Positions 1 to 9,561 are shown, numbered from the stretch's first letter. The stretch: DNA of 64,000 nt from Planctomycetota bacterium (GCA_013152205.1 JAADGV010000098.1:25044-89043), one strand, 5' to 3'. Numbers and translations are program-made. Notes: a model not told the origin generated them from the sequence alone.

Positions 1-1979
1 TTGGGTCGATAGACCGGGCGGTCGGTGATCGAGAAGACTTTTACCTGCTTGTAAAGGGCGTCGTGGTAGTCGCCATACCAGAAACGGCGGAATCCTGAAT
101 ATGCCAGCCGGCCTTGCTCGGTGGTGGCGATGGCGAGCCACCGGTAGCCGCTGTGTTTTTTGGCAGGTAGTACTACGAGCCCGTTGGCGTCGGTGTGCTC
201 GGCAAAGTTCTTTGTGCGGAGGCGGTATTTGTTTTTTCCCATATTTTTTCCCATATATTGTCGCCGAAAGCCGAAGAACTCGACGTTGCATTTGGGGATG
301 GGGCGCCCCGTGACGGCGTCGGCCACGTAGTAGAGCGATTTGTAGTCGAGCGGCTTTTGGATGATGACCGTGTCGCTGAGCCAGATGACGATGCTGGTGG
401 TGTTGCCGTCGGCCATGGTGGAGGTGAGCAGATAGGCGCCCGATTTTTGCAGCGGCGTGGTGACCGTAATGCGTCGGTCGAAATGCTTCTCGAGCGGCTC
501 CAGGTCAAGGCTCCAACGGGCGACTTCTTCGCCGAGGTATTTGGTTTGGTTTTTGGTGACTAGCCGATAGCCAAGATTCTCGACTTGGGCTTGTTTCCAA
601 TCGATTTTTTTTGGGATCGAGGAAAGATAGGCTTTGACGTCGCCGAGCAGCTCGCGGACTTTGATTCGATGGGCAACGAAATCGACGCGTCGACCATTGC
701 GGTAGCGGAAGTCGACCGTCGCGCCGGTGCCGGCGGGTTGCTTCATGGTGTTCTCGAAGCGGCCCCAGTTGTCGACGATTTGGGCGAGGCGTTTCTTGGC
801 CTCATAGACGTCTTTTTTTGCGAGTTGACGCCAGAATTCGGCGGCACGGGGGTATTGGCGGCGGTTTTCGAATGTCTGCGCAAGAGTCTGAGCGGCGGTG
901 CCCCATTCACCGCTAGCTTTTTCTTGAGCCGCGTTTTCTAGCACCTGCTGGCGTAGCTTGATGTGATTGTGCTCGTCGGGCAGCGAAAACCGTTTAATGC
1001 CGGTGGCCAGCCGAGCGATGGTTTCGTCTTCGCCGAGGGTATGCAGCGCAAAGGTGCCGGTGTCTGCGGGGTTCTCAGACTCGGTCTGGCGGCCAAACCA
1101 CCAGCCGTAGTTGGCGAGGGTTCCGACACCGAATTGCGATTGTAGGAATTGCGCACGAACTAGCTGTTGATCGTAGAGACGCCCAGGCTGCCACTCAACC
1201 GATTTGTCGAGCACCCAACGCCAACGCTCGCCATCGTTTTGAGCTTCCTTCCAAGACGCGGGGACGTCATAGAATATCGGTTGACCCTCGGCGTCGACAG
1301 GGGCGCCTTGAGTTTGTCTGGAGTGGTAACCCCAGCCGAGTTCGTAATCGGGGAGTTCCGCGAGCGAGGTGAGGGTTTGCAGCCGCCACGCTTGGCCATA
1401 GCCGCGGCCTCGCACAAGGGTGGTCGCGAAGGCATCGAGAAATTCGCCGGCGTCAGCGGATTGCTGTTCGTCGGCCCGTTGTTCAAGTAGGTGAAATGCT
1501 TGCAGATAAAGTTGCAATGAGCGAACCCGGTCGCGGCGGGTGGCGTGCATCACTTTGCCGCCGCCCCGATGTTGCCCCCGTTTGAACTGGCCAGCGATTT
1601 CGTAGCCGGAATGTTGCTGTTCAAAGTAACTACGGGCCACGGCAGCGACAACTTGCCACTGCTTTGAATATCGCTTGGCGACGGACTCGCGGAACTCGTC
1701 CATTTTGTCGAGTTGGTCCAATCGTTCGTAGCACTCTAAAGCACGTTGGTAGCTAGCAACTAGCTCTCTCGTGGCGATGTCGCCCTCGGGGGCTGCCTTC
1801 TGACCGAGGAGAATCTTGCGATAGGCCGTGAGGGCCTCTTGGTAGTTGCCATCCTCGATGAGTTTGTCAGCCTGTTTTGGGCTGATTGGCGGCGTGGCTA
1901 GGGCAATCACGCTGGTGATGAGCAGCCCGACGAGTGTGATTGCAAGAATCGAGGCTGTTGGTACGGTTCGTTTTTTCAT
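1..1979 (-). CDS. Alpha-2-macroglobulin-like giant exported protein, N-terminal part (runs off window)
   Basis: The frame is open from the ATG at 1979 to the window edge, giving about 659 residues and no stop. Residues 1-28 (MKKRTVPTASILAITLVGLL...) look like a Sec signal peptide. A helical, TPR-like stretch follows (DKLIEDGNYQEALTAYRKIL), and the visible part ends in the SITDRPVYRP motif that opens the MG2 region of bacterial alpha-2-macroglobulin homologues. Such proteins are thought to trap or shield against proteases in the periplasm; the bait region and any thioester would lie outside the window. A tandem MGKN-MGKN repeat sits near residue 578. The family call rests mainly on the TDRPVYRP motif and the overall plan. 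Confidence 0.7.
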   Translation of the reverse strand, partial: MKKRTVPTASILAITLVGLLITSVIALATPPISPKQADKLIEDGNYQEALTAYRKILLGQKAAPEGDIATRELVASYQRALECYERLDQLDKMDEFRESVAKRYSKQWQVVAAVARSYFEQQHSGYEIAGQFKRGQHRGGGKVMHATRRDRVRSLQLYLQAFHLLEQRADEQQSADAGEFLDAFATTLVRGRGYGQAWRLQTLTSLAELPDYELGWGYHSRQTQGAPVDAEGQPIFYDVPASWKEAQNDGERWRWVLDKSVEWQPGRLYDQQLVRAQFLQSQFGVGTLANYGWWFGRQTESENPADTGTFALHTLGEDETIARLATGIKRFSLPDEHNHIKLRQQVLENAAQEKASGEWGTAAQTLAQTFENRRQYPRAAEFWRQLAKKDVYEAKKRLAQIVDNWGRFENTMKQPAGTGATVDFRYRNGRRVDFVAHRIKVRELLGDVKAYLSSIPKKIDWKQAQVENLGYRLVTKNQTKYLGEEVARWSLDLEPLEKHFDRRITVTTPLQKSGAYLLTSTMADGNTTSIVIWLSDTVIIQKPLDYKSLYYVADAVTGRPIPKCNVEFFGFRRQYMGKNMGKNKYRLRTKNFAEHTDANGLVVLPAKKHSGYRWLAIATTEQGRLAYSGFRRFWYGDYHDALYKQVKVFSITDRPVYRP

Positions 1980-2324
1980 GAAAGTGCCACTTCTAGAATG
2001 ATCGGGCTTCTGTTCCAAGGTTTGTTAGCCAACAGTGTTTTACGCGAGTTGAGCGGGCTAGGTCCACCCAATTTGTCGAAACGCGAATTTTGGCCTTCTC
2101 AAGCGTTATGACGAGCGAAGGGTCGAGAAAGTTCCCCGGGTTTCTGCGATTGCCCCGGAAATGTTGCTTTTTTGCAACATCGAAGTATCAAATTTTGCCG
2201 AAGTTCTACCGTCTTCTGCGTGTAGGGAAAGTAGACTTGCGAAACTAGGTTTGGCCGACTTTTTGGCTGATCTCCGGCGATCTGTAAGATCGCGGTTGCT
2301 GTTCCCTCCGACTCTGATACTTCT
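1980..2324. other. Intergenic region between divergent genes
   Basis: No gene is supported here. The stretch contains a perfect 7-bp hairpin with a T-only loop at 2161-2180 (ATGTTGC/GCAACAT) and one copy of a 24-bp dispersed palindrome (2272-2295). Promoters for both divergent genes must lie in it, but I cannot assign boxes with confidence. Confidence 0.5.
2272..2295 (-). repeat. Dispersed 24-bp palindromic repeat, copy 1
   Basis: The minus strand reads CCGCGATCTTACAGATCGCC followed by GGAG. Related copies lie at 7880-7902, 10192-10215 and 12380-12403. The core GCGATCT-TAC-AGATCGC is self-complementary. All four copies lie between genes within about 10 kb. Confidence 0.8.
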
Positions 2325-3737
2325 ATGGCTATTGCTCCTGATTATTCGGTTCGAACTCATCGTTCGCTGGTTGATGTCTCGTACCGCCTGCTCGACGCGG
2401 CAGCTATCCTTTGCTCGACGTTAGTCGCAACTCGCTACACCGATCAAGAGCATCTTGAAAATTTGGCGGTTGTGGGGGCAACCACGCTGTTGGTTCATAC
2501 CGTAGCTATCGAGGTGAGCGGTTTGTACCGCAACTGGCGAGGCGCGCGGCTTGGGACCGAACTATGGTGTGTACTGATCAACTGGCTGTACACGGCTCCA
2601 GCGGTGTTGGGGATAGGTCTTCTTACCCGTTTTAATGCAGAGTTTAGCTACCAAACCAAGATGGTTTGGCTGGTGCTGACGCCCATGGCGATGGTTAGCG
2701 GTCGGGTCGTGTTGCGGTCTGCGCTAAGAAGCTTGCGTCGACGTGGATTCAATACACGTAGCTTTGCCATTTGCGGCATCAATCAATTAGGCCTGCAATT
2801 GGCAGAGAATATTCAAGCTTCTCCGGAGCTTGGCTTGACATTAGCCGGATTTTTTGATGATCGCCCGGCCTCACGCTTGAAGGACGTCAGTGCAGAAAAA
2901 TGCCCGTGTGTGGGGACGTTGAAAAAATTGGTTGCCATGGCCAAGCGTGGCGAAGTCGACATGATATTCATCACGTTTCCGATGCGCGCCGAAAAACGGA
3001 TTCGCGATTACCTCGACCAACTGGGCGATACGACGGCCTCGGTCTATATTGTGCCCGACTTTTTTGTCTTTCAGATGTTGCACGCACGGTGGAATCAGAT
3101 CAATGGCTTGCCTATTGTGAGCGTGTTCGAAACGCCGATTTCTGGAATCGACGGAGTTCTGAAACGCGGTTTCGATATCGTCGTTGCGTCTCTGATGCTA
3201 CTGATCCTGGCCGTGCCGATGGCAATTATTGCGTTGCTAGTAAAGTACGCATCGCCAGGGCCCGTGTTTTTCAGACAGAAACGTTATGGCCTGGTGGGCG
3301 GGGAAATTTTGGTTTGGAAATTCCGCTCGATGCGATGCTGTGACAATGGAACAGAAGTAAAACAAGCATCGCAGGATGACGATCGAGTGACCCCGATTGG
3401 ACGATTTCTTCGGAAGGCGTCTCTGGATGAGTTGCCGCAATTGTTTAATGTCGTGGGCGGTAGCATGTCTTTAGTGGGGCCACGTCCACATGCGAGTGCC
3501 CACAACGAGCAGTATCGAAGTCTAATCGACGGATACATGCTGCGTCACAAGGTAAAACCGGGCATTACGGGGCTAGCGCAAGTCAACGGTTGGCGCGGAG
3601 AGACCGAGACGCTCGAAAAAATGGAACGGCGAATTGAGTTCGACCATCGCTACATACGCGAATGGTCGTTGTGGATGGACGTAAAGATCCTACTCCAAAC
3701 CGTTGCCGTCGTACTGAAACAAGAGAACGCCTACTGA
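2325..3737 (+). CDS. Undecaprenyl-phosphate glucose phosphotransferase (WcaJ-type)
   Basis: A 470-residue inner-membrane protein with the polyprenyl glycosylphosphotransferase architecture: hydrophobic N-terminal segments, a central Rossmann-like domain (about residues 140-265, FAICGINQLGLQL), one more membrane segment (about 278-300) and the C-terminal bacterial sugar transferase domain. That domain shows FRQKRYG, WKFRSMR, DELPQLFNV, GPRPH and KPGITGLAQVNGW. The family transfers a sugar-1-phosphate, usually glucose-1-P, to undecaprenyl phosphate as the first step of exopolysaccharide repeat-unit assembly. Length fits the WcaJ subfamily. No other polysaccharide genes are adjacent, so it acts with partners elsewhere. 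The exact sugar is inferred, not shown. Confidence 0.88.
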   Translation: MAIAPDYSVRTHRSLVDVSYRLLDAAAILCSTLVATRYTDQEHLENLAVVGATTLLVHTVAIEVSGLYRNWRGARLGTELWCVLINWLYTAPAVLGIGLLTRFNAEFSYQTKMVWLVLTPMAMVSGRVVLRSALRSLRRRGFNTRSFAICGINQLGLQLAENIQASPELGLTLAGFFDDRPASRLKDVSAEKCPCVGTLKKLVAMAKRGEVDMIFITFPMRAEKRIRDYLDQLGDTTASVYIVPDFFVFQMLHARWNQINGLPIVSVFETPISGIDGVLKRGFDIVVASLMLLILAVPMAIIALLVKYASPGPVFFRQKRYGLVGGEILVWKFRSMRCCDNGTEVKQASQDDDRVTPIGRFLRKASLDELPQLFNVVGGSMSLVGPRPHASAHNEQYRSLIDGYMLRHKVKPGITGLAQVNGWRGETETLEKMERRIEFDHRYIREWSLWMDVKILLQTVAVVLKQENAY

Positions 3738-3843
3738 GAATTCCTGTAGGAGACGTCTCTGTCGTCGATTGCGCGGTACTCTCGTTCGGCTTGCAGGTCT
3801 GTTATACTCTTGGCAACCACTTCGTGTTGTCAGGAGTTTTTTT

Positions 3844-5160
3844 ATGCGATCGATCTGCTTGGCTTTAGCTGCGGCTTTGTTTTTGTCTTTGCCTGCGCGA
3901 GCAGAGGTCGTCTGGCCTCAGTTTCGCGGGCCTGATGGCCAGGGGCATGTAGATGCTGTCGGCGTGCCGTTGCATTGGGGCGAGGGCAAGAACATTGTCT
4001 GGAAATCGCCCGTGGAAGGGTTGGGCTGGTCGTCGCCGGTGGTGGCTGATGGCAAGATTTGGTTGACGACGGCAATCCCCTCGTATGTCAGCGAAGAAGA
4101 ACGGGCGGCGAAGGTCGAAGGCATGTCGATGGCAAGCACCCTGGCCGTTGCCCGCGAGGTCTCGTTATGGGCACTGTCGTTCGATTTAGAGTCAGGCAAG
4201 CAGTTGCAAAAAATCAAACTGTTCGAGGTCGATTCACCACAAGCAATTCACTCGCTCAATAGTTTTGCCTCGCCAACTTCCGTGCTTGCCGAAGGACGAT
4301 TGTTTTGCCATTTCGGGGCGTTTGGGACAGCTTGTGTCGATACGACAACCGGAAGAATTATCTGGAAGCGGGAGTTGTCGATTGAACACGGAGTCGGCCC
4401 GGGTAGCTCGCCCGTGCTGTTCGAGGACTTGTTGATTATCCCTTGCGACGGGACCGACCAGCAATACGTAGTGGCTGTGAGTACGGCTAATGGCGAAACC
4501 GTTTGGAAAACCGATCGCCCACCCCTGCGGACCGAGGTAGGCGATTATCAAAAAGCGTTTTGTACACCGCTAATCATTGAAGTTGGCGGCCAGAAACAAG
4601 TGGTGATTCCCGGTGCCCAGTGGTTTGTGGCCTACGACCCGCGTACAGGTGAAGAAGTTTGGCGAGTGGATCATGGCCGCGGGTTTTCAAATGTGCCTCG
4701 CCCCGTGTATGACGGCGAGCGATTGTATCTCTGCACAGGCTTTGTACGTGGCCAACTCTGGGCGGTGCGGCCTGACGGGGCAGGAGATATCACCGAGACC
4801 CACGTCGTTTGGAAACGCACAAAGCAGATACCGATGATGGCCTCGCCGATCGTGGTGGACGGGCGTGTGCATGTGGTAAGCGATGGCGGGGTGGCAACGT
4901 GTTTCGATGCAGCAACGGGCGAAGAGATCTGGCGCAAACGGATGGGAGGCAAGTACTCGGCTTCGCCGTTGTTTGTCGAGGGACGGATTTACTTTTGCAA
5001 TCATGACGGCCGCACGACCGTGCTTGCCCCAGGCGACGAGTATCGGGAGTTGGCACAGAACGACTTAGACGGCCAGTTGATGGCTTCGCCCGTGGTGGTG
5101 GAGGGCGATCTGCTGTTGCGCACTGATACGTATCTTTATCGTATTAGCGAAAACCGCTGA
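3844..5160 (+). CDS. Exported PQQ-binding-like beta-propeller protein
   Basis: A 438-residue protein. The start is taken at 3844 because it follows an AGGAG and opens a clean signal peptide (MRSICLALAAALFLSLPARA); the frame is open further upstream but that part is not protein-like. The mature protein begins with WPQFRGPDGQG, the usual opening of planctomycete PQQ-like propellers, and carries repeated W-K/W-R blades (IIWKREL, TVWKTDR, EVWRVD, EIWRKRM). Such proteins form beta-propellers that bind PQQ or act as scaffolds in the periplasm. No dehydrogenase catalytic residues were identified, so an enzymatic role is not claimed. Confidence 0.85.
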   Translation: MRSICLALAAALFLSLPARAEVVWPQFRGPDGQGHVDAVGVPLHWGEGKNIVWKSPVEGLGWSSPVVADGKIWLTTAIPSYVSEEERAAKVEGMSMASTLAVAREVSLWALSFDLESGKQLQKIKLFEVDSPQAIHSLNSFASPTSVLAEGRLFCHFGAFGTACVDTTTGRIIWKRELSIEHGVGPGSSPVLFEDLLIIPCDGTDQQYVVAVSTANGETVWKTDRPPLRTEVGDYQKAFCTPLIIEVGGQKQVVIPGAQWFVAYDPRTGEEVWRVDHGRGFSNVPRPVYDGERLYLCTGFVRGQLWAVRPDGAGDITETHVVWKRTKQIPMMASPIVVDGRVHVVSDGGVATCFDAATGEEIWRKRMGGKYSASPLFVEGRIYFCNHDGRTTVLAPGDEYRELAQNDLDGQLMASPVVVEGDLLLRTDTYLYRISENR

Positions 5161-5166
5161 GTGTTT

Positions 5167-5209
5167 CAGGCCAAGATGGCCTGGCTAGATAGCCCCACCG
5201 TCCCGGTGG
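5167..5209. repeat. Two short palindromes after the PQQ gene
   Basis: CAGGCCA-AGA-TGGCCTG (5167-5183) and CCACCG-TCC-CGGTGG (5195-5209). The first belongs to a small family with core GGCCATCCTGGCC, also at 18870, 21261 and 35196. It may also act as a terminator, although no T-run follows. Confidence 0.5.
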
Positions 5210-5345
5210 AGGAAAATGGCCCCATCGTCTCGAGGGAAGCAAAGAATTTCTGGTAATTCGCTTCATTTCCTGGGAAGCTGATGGCTGGCCGGTGTTTTCT
5301 CTACCGGAACCAGTTGCTAGGAGCCCCGTTGTCAGGAACATAGTT

Positions 5346-5855
5346 GTGGAACAACCCGTGGACGCGCGTCTGATTGGTGACCTGCTCGACAGCCACGGCG
5401 CGGCGTTGGAACTCTACGCATCTGGGTGGACAAACAGCCCGGAAGACTGCGTGCAAGAGTCGCTCGTCGAACTGGCGAGGCGGCTTCAGCCGCCGGAGCA
5501 CACGGTCGCATGGCTCTACCACGTAGTCCGAAACCGGGCCAAGAACGCTGGCCGAGCCGACCGTCGCCGAGTGCGCCACGAGCAGATCGCGGCCCAATTG
5601 GCGGGCGAGCGAAACCAGCAAACGATCAGCGACATTGAAAGATTAGCGCTGCCCGAGGCCTTGGAGGCGATGTCCGCCGAGGATCGCGAACTGGTGGTAT
5701 TGCGAATTTGGAGTGGGCTGACTTGGCAAGAGATTGCCGAAGTGAGCCAAACGTCGTCGAGTGGTGCGCAGCGGCGATATGCCGCGGCACTCAAACAGTT
5801 GCGTCATTTTTTGGAGCCGTCATGTCTACCGAAAATAGTTTGCCGTCGGAGTTAG
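5346..5855 (+). CDS. ECF-like RNA polymerase sigma factor
   Basis: 169 residues from a GTG at 5346 preceded by AGGAAC; an upstream in-frame GTG at 5292 has no ribosome site. The layout is that of a small sigma factor: a region-2-like part with EDCVQESLVELARRL and TVAWLYHVVRNRAKN, then region 4 with a helix-turn-helix (LRIWSGLTWQEIAEVSQ, about residues 117-135). It ends 34 bp inside the next gene, which encodes a membrane protein of anti-sigma type, so the two are probably translationally coupled. The target regulon cannot be read from the sequence. Confidence 0.85.
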   Translation: MEQPVDARLIGDLLDSHGAALELYASGWTNSPEDCVQESLVELARRLQPPEHTVAWLYHVVRNRAKNAGRADRRRVRHEQIAAQLAGERNQQTISDIERLALPEALEAMSAEDRELVVLRIWSGLTWQEIAEVSQTSSSGAQRRYAAALKQLRHFLEPSCLPKIVCRRS

Positions 5856-6349
5856 CCGCCTTTGAATCGCGGCTTCGGAAACAGTCGCTCGATCGTGGCG
5901 AGATCGATCGAGATGAGTTGATGTACCAAGCCGGCTGGGCTGCGGCCGAGGCGACGCGGAAGATGCGTTGGCTCTGGCCAACAACCTCGGGCGTGTTGGC
6001 CGCCTCGGTGCTGATGCTGGCCACGTTTTTGGTAAACAGCCCAGCAGAACCGCCGGCGACTACTGTCGCAGAAGTTGCCCCACCGAAGGTCGAAGTCACG
6101 GTGCCTGCACAAGTCGACGAAACACCGATCGTCAGCCATCCGACGCGCTACCCCTCGCGATGGGCCCAGCCACGATGGACACAGCGGTCGCCCTTCCTGG
6201 CGATGCGCGACCGGGCGTTACGCATAGAATTCGACGAACCGACTTCTTTTGCCGGGCCCGTTTCTTTTGTCGAGATCGACGACGACTATGCCCCAAAAGC
6301 CGTTACCGCAAGAGAACTGATGCAAGAGTTTTTAGGAGAAACCTCATGA
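5822..6349 (+). CDS. Putative membrane anti-sigma-like partner protein
   Basis: 175 residues beginning MSTENSLPSELAAFESRL, with one membrane helix at about residues 51-72 (GVLAASVLMLATFLV) and a proline-rich outer part. The start overlaps the sigma factor gene by 34 bp, and the stop overlaps the next start (ATGA). A short cytoplasmic N-terminus, one helix and a position next to a sigma factor gene fit an anti-sigma role. No conserved zinc-binding anti-sigma motif is visible, so the function is inferred from context. Confidence 0.65.
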   Translation: MSTENSLPSELAAFESRLRKQSLDRGEIDRDELMYQAGWAAAEATRKMRWLWPTTSGVLAASVLMLATFLVNSPAEPPATTVAEVAPPKVEVTVPAQVDETPIVSHPTRYPSRWAQPRWTQRSPFLAMRDRALRIEFDEPTSFAGPVSFVEIDDDYAPKAVTARELMQEFLGETS

Positions 6350-7869
6350 AAACGCCCGTTTGGCACTTTGCCAGTAGTATCGCCGTTTTGGTTTTGTTGT
6401 CGCCCAGCTTGATGGCCGAAGTCCGTGTGGTTGAAGATTTTGGCGAGGAGAATGGTCATACGCTTTACAAAATGACCGTGACGCCGGCTGCGGAGCCGAC
6501 CCCGGCGCTCAAGCACCGGTTGCAGCTTCGGGCCCATGAACTCAAACCGGGCAACGCTGCCACGTATTACTTACGAGTTAACGCTGAAAATTGGTTGAGT
6601 GGCGCCTGGAAAGGTGTGCGGAAAGAGTTTGGCGAAGCGGTTGATGAGTGGTACGGCATTGATTTCCCTTTGAGCGAACTACCGCTCGACAAAGTACGCA
6701 AAGCAGCGTCCAGGTTTAACGGTATTGTTTCGTATTTCATCGCACCGGCGTCCTATAGGCTAGATTGTGACTGGGGATACAATCTAATGGAGTTGCGAGG
6801 CTCGGATGTCTATGCGCTTCCCCTGCCAGGAGTTCAACAATCGAGATCAATCTCTCGAATGCTTGCGCTGCGGACCAGGCTGGCTATTGCCGAGGGTCGT
6901 TACGACGACGCAATCGACCACATGAGAATGAACTATCGGCTGGCACGCAACGTGGGCAAAGCGCCGATATTCGTTTGCAGCCTCGTGGGTATCGCTGAAG
7001 CGGGTGTGGCAAGCCAGACAGTCCTTGACCTCATCGCTGCCCCAGACTCGCCGAATCTGTATTGGGCACTCACCGAGCTGCCTCGTCCACTGGTCGACAT
7101 GCGTGAGGCGATTCGACTAGAGATGTCGATAGGTAAAAGGATCTTTTCGTCTCTGACAGATGTTGAGTCTACCGAACATTCTCCAGAGGAATGGGCTCGG
7201 CTGATTGCGGACGAGTTGGAGGAAGCGGACGAGTTGGAGGAATACGAGTCGTCCTTTACCGGTTCCCTCTTCAAAGGAGTTTCACTTGCCAACCAAGACC
7301 TGCTACGCGCCATGGCTACTGCTGGGCTATCGATGCTCGTCTATCCGGACGCGAAACAGCGGCTCATTCAGGCGGGAATGGATGCTGAGCACGTAGAAGG
7401 AATTCCGGTGGGACAGGTTGTTTTAATCGATGCGGCACGCGAATATCAGCGGATTGCAGACGAGACTGAGAAGTGGCTGTATATTCCTTATCCGCTTGCG
7501 AAAAAACAGATGCGGCGTACTGAAGACGAATTATCCGGCAAGCGCAACCAATTGCAAGGCGGCCTTGGACCAATCATAGCCGACATTTTGCTACCAGCTA
7601 CTCGTTTTGCTCGCAGGGTCCAGATTCGCTTGGAATGGAAAATGGCTGCCTTGCGGGTGATCGAAGCCCTGCGCATGCACGCCGCAGAGACCGGCAAGTT
7701 GCCGGCGTCGCTCGACGAAATCGAAGTGGTGCCTGTGCCGCTGAATCCGATCACTACGAAGCCCTACCTATATCACCTCGACGGCGAGACGGCCGTGCTC
7801 GAATTGCCGTTTAGCGACGGCATATCGGGCGTCGCCTATCGATACGAAATCACGTTAGCAGAGCCTTAA
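6346..7869 (+). CDS. Exported protein of unknown function, third gene of the sigma-factor operon
   Basis: 507 residues starting at the ATG that overlaps the previous stop (ATGA). It has a signal peptide (about residues 1-24, SIAVLVLLSPSLMAEV), no further membrane segment, and a largely helical, charged body with an acidic patch of repeated EELEEADELEEYE near residue 290. The C-terminal third (RVIEALRMHAAETGKLPASLDEI) resembles the helix-plus-proline segment seen at the end of several planctomycete exported proteins. I do not recognise a family. Tight coupling suggests it is the envelope effector or sensor served by the sigma/anti-sigma pair. Confidence 0.7.
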   Translation: MKTPVWHFASSIAVLVLLSPSLMAEVRVVEDFGEENGHTLYKMTVTPAAEPTPALKHRLQLRAHELKPGNAATYYLRVNAENWLSGAWKGVRKEFGEAVDEWYGIDFPLSELPLDKVRKAASRFNGIVSYFIAPASYRLDCDWGYNLMELRGSDVYALPLPGVQQSRSISRMLALRTRLAIAEGRYDDAIDHMRMNYRLARNVGKAPIFVCSLVGIAEAGVASQTVLDLIAAPDSPNLYWALTELPRPLVDMREAIRLEMSIGKRIFSSLTDVESTEHSPEEWARLIADELEEADELEEYESSFTGSLFKGVSLANQDLLRAMATAGLSMLVYPDAKQRLIQAGMDAEHVEGIPVGQVVLIDAAREYQRIADETEKWLYIPYPLAKKQMRRTEDELSGKRNQLQGGLGPIIADILLPATRFARRVQIRLEWKMAALRVIEALRMHAAETGKLPASLDEIEVVPVPLNPITTKPYLYHLDGETAVLELPFSDGISGVAYRYEITLAEP

Positions 7870-7879
7870 ACACAATAGC

Positions 7880-7902
7880 CACGATCTTACAGATCGCCGG
7901 AG
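7880..7902 (+). repeat. Dispersed 24-bp palindromic repeat, copy 2
   Basis: CACGATCTTACAGATCGCCG followed by GAG, preceded by AATAGC as in the copy at 12380. It lies just after the stop of the upstream gene. Confidence 0.8.
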
Positions 7903-7962
7903 CGAATTGAGTGTGTCGTTGTCTATATTTTTCCATGAAAGCCTTTGCGAAAAGGGTGTGCT

Positions 7963-9561
7963 ATGAAACTGCTTGCCATCGGGTTGATTTTTTTCGTTGC
8001 TCAGGTTGTCGTTGCTGCGGATCATGGCGCGGCACTCAAACCGTACTTGACCGACGACGTCGTTGCAGTTGCTTACCTCGATTTGTCGGCGATCGATGCG
8101 CCCGGCGTGTTGACGTGGGCCGAGAAACTTGGCCTTGTCTCTGAAGAGGAACGGGATGAGGCCGAAAAGAGAGTGGAAATTGTTCAGGAACAACTGGGCG
8201 AGTTGGTCGATTCCGGCGCAAGCCATCTGTATTTGTTACTCCGAGTCTCCGACGTGTCGCATGGTGGCCCGTCGTGGGTTGTGCCGGTGGGCGAAGGTGG
8301 GAGTCCACGTGCGGTGCTAGGGCTGATGGTCGGCGTTTTCAGTGGTGGACCGGGCAGATTGGAAATGGATGCGTTGAAATTGAATGCAGCCACTCAACCG
8401 ACGTGGCTGCCTAGGTCTTGGGAAGTTGTCGACGGTGCTGTGCTCGGCAGTACGACCAAGGCGCAGCTTGAGCACTTGAAAAACACTCGCCCCAAATCGC
8501 CGCGAGATTTGAGCGACGCCTGGGCAGCGCTAGGGCAGGGCGATTGCGGGCTTCTCATCTTTGGCGACGCAGACTCTCGCCGCGTGGTGCGCGAGATGTT
8601 TCCGCCGCTGCCTGCGCCGTTTTCCGAGGTCAACGGAAAGCTGCTTGCCGACGGTTTGCTGTGGGGTGGAATTGCGTTAAAACTGCCGCCGCAACCCGAT
8701 GCGGAGATTGTTGTCGAGACGCGAGACGAACAGATGGCAACCACCGTCGCCCAAGTGATTACCAGCGGGCTGATATTGGCAAAACATTCGCTGCCGATAG
8801 AGCAGGAGCTAATCGAAGCCCTAGCCAGCGCTTTTCGTCCGCAAGTCGAGGGTGCTCGCGTTCGCATTGCGCTGGATGAACTCACGAGCAATGTCGACCG
8901 GTTGACATCGCTATTGAGTCCGCCGGTTCGCAAGGCACGGCAAGCGGCGTGGCGGAATACGCGGATGAATCAGTTCAAGAACATTGGTTTGGCTTTGCAA
9001 AATTACGCCGCTAGCAACAAGGGGACGTTTCCCGCACACGCAAACTACGATGACAACGGAAAACCGTTGCTGAGCTGGCGCGTGCTTATTTTGCCGTACC
9101 TGGATCAGAGTGCGTTATACAAGCAGTTTCACCTCGATGAATCGTGGGACAGCGAGCACAACCGAAAGTTGATTGAAAAGATGCCGGCGATTTATGCCGA
9201 CCCCGATACCGCACTTCGGAAAATCAACGCCAAGGACCAAACCACATTCGTCGTGCCGACCAGCGAGGGGACGGTGTTTGATAGGCCCACGGGAACAATG
9301 TTCAAGGAAATCACCGATGGCACGAGCAACACGATCACGTTTGTCGAGGTCGTGCCCGAGCGAGCCGTCGTTTGGACGAAGCCGGAGGATTGGAAAGTCG
9401 ACCTAGAAGACCCGCTCAATGGCGTAAGACGCGAAGACCGAGATTGGTTTACTACCGCGTGGTGTGATGGCAGTGCACATATAATTTCGAACGAAGTCGA
9501 AGCAAAGAAGTTACGAGCGCTGTTGACACGAGCAGGCAGAGAGATCATCGAGTGGCCGTAG
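7963..9561 (+). CDS. Exported protein with C-terminal DUF1559 domain
   Basis: 532 residues; the start at 7963 opens a signal peptide (MKLLAIGLIFFVAQVVVAAD). Residues 24-320 form a domain I cannot name (VAVAYLDLSAIDAPGVL...). From about residue 334 the DUF1559 hallmark appears: MNQFKNIGLALQNYAA, LLSWRVLILPYLDQSALY, ITDGTSNTITFVE. DUF1559 is usually attached to a pilin-like N-terminal methylation helix in planctomycetes. Here that helix is absent and a classical signal peptide plus a new N-terminal domain take its place, so a pseudopilin-type role is unlikely. Confidence 0.85.
   Translation: MKLLAIGLIFFVAQVVVAADHGAALKPYLTDDVVAVAYLDLSAIDAPGVLTWAEKLGLVSEEERDEAEKRVEIVQEQLGELVDSGASHLYLLLRVSDVSHGGPSWVVPVGEGGSPRAVLGLMVGVFSGGPGRLEMDALKLNAATQPTWLPRSWEVVDGAVLGSTTKAQLEHLKNTRPKSPRDLSDAWAALGQGDCGLLIFGDADSRRVVREMFPPLPAPFSEVNGKLLADGLLWGGIALKLPPQPDAEIVVETRDEQMATTVAQVITSGLILAKHSLPIEQELIEALASAFRPQVEGARVRIALDELTSNVDRLTSLLSPPVRKARQAAWRNTRMNQFKNIGLALQNYAASNKGTFPAHANYDDNGKPLLSWRVLILPYLDQSALYKQFHLDESWDSEHNRKLIEKMPAIYADPDTALRKINAKDQTTFVVPTSEGTVFDRPTGTMFKEITDGTSNTITFVEVVPERAVVWTKPEDWKVDLEDPLNGVRREDRDWFTTAWCDGSAHIISNEVEAKKLRALLTRAGREIIEWP

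Noticed and set aside
235..258. Tandem MGKN duplication taken as a frameshift or assembly error in the A2M-like gene
   Set aside because: The 12-bp duplication keeps the frame and the protein reads through normally on both sides.
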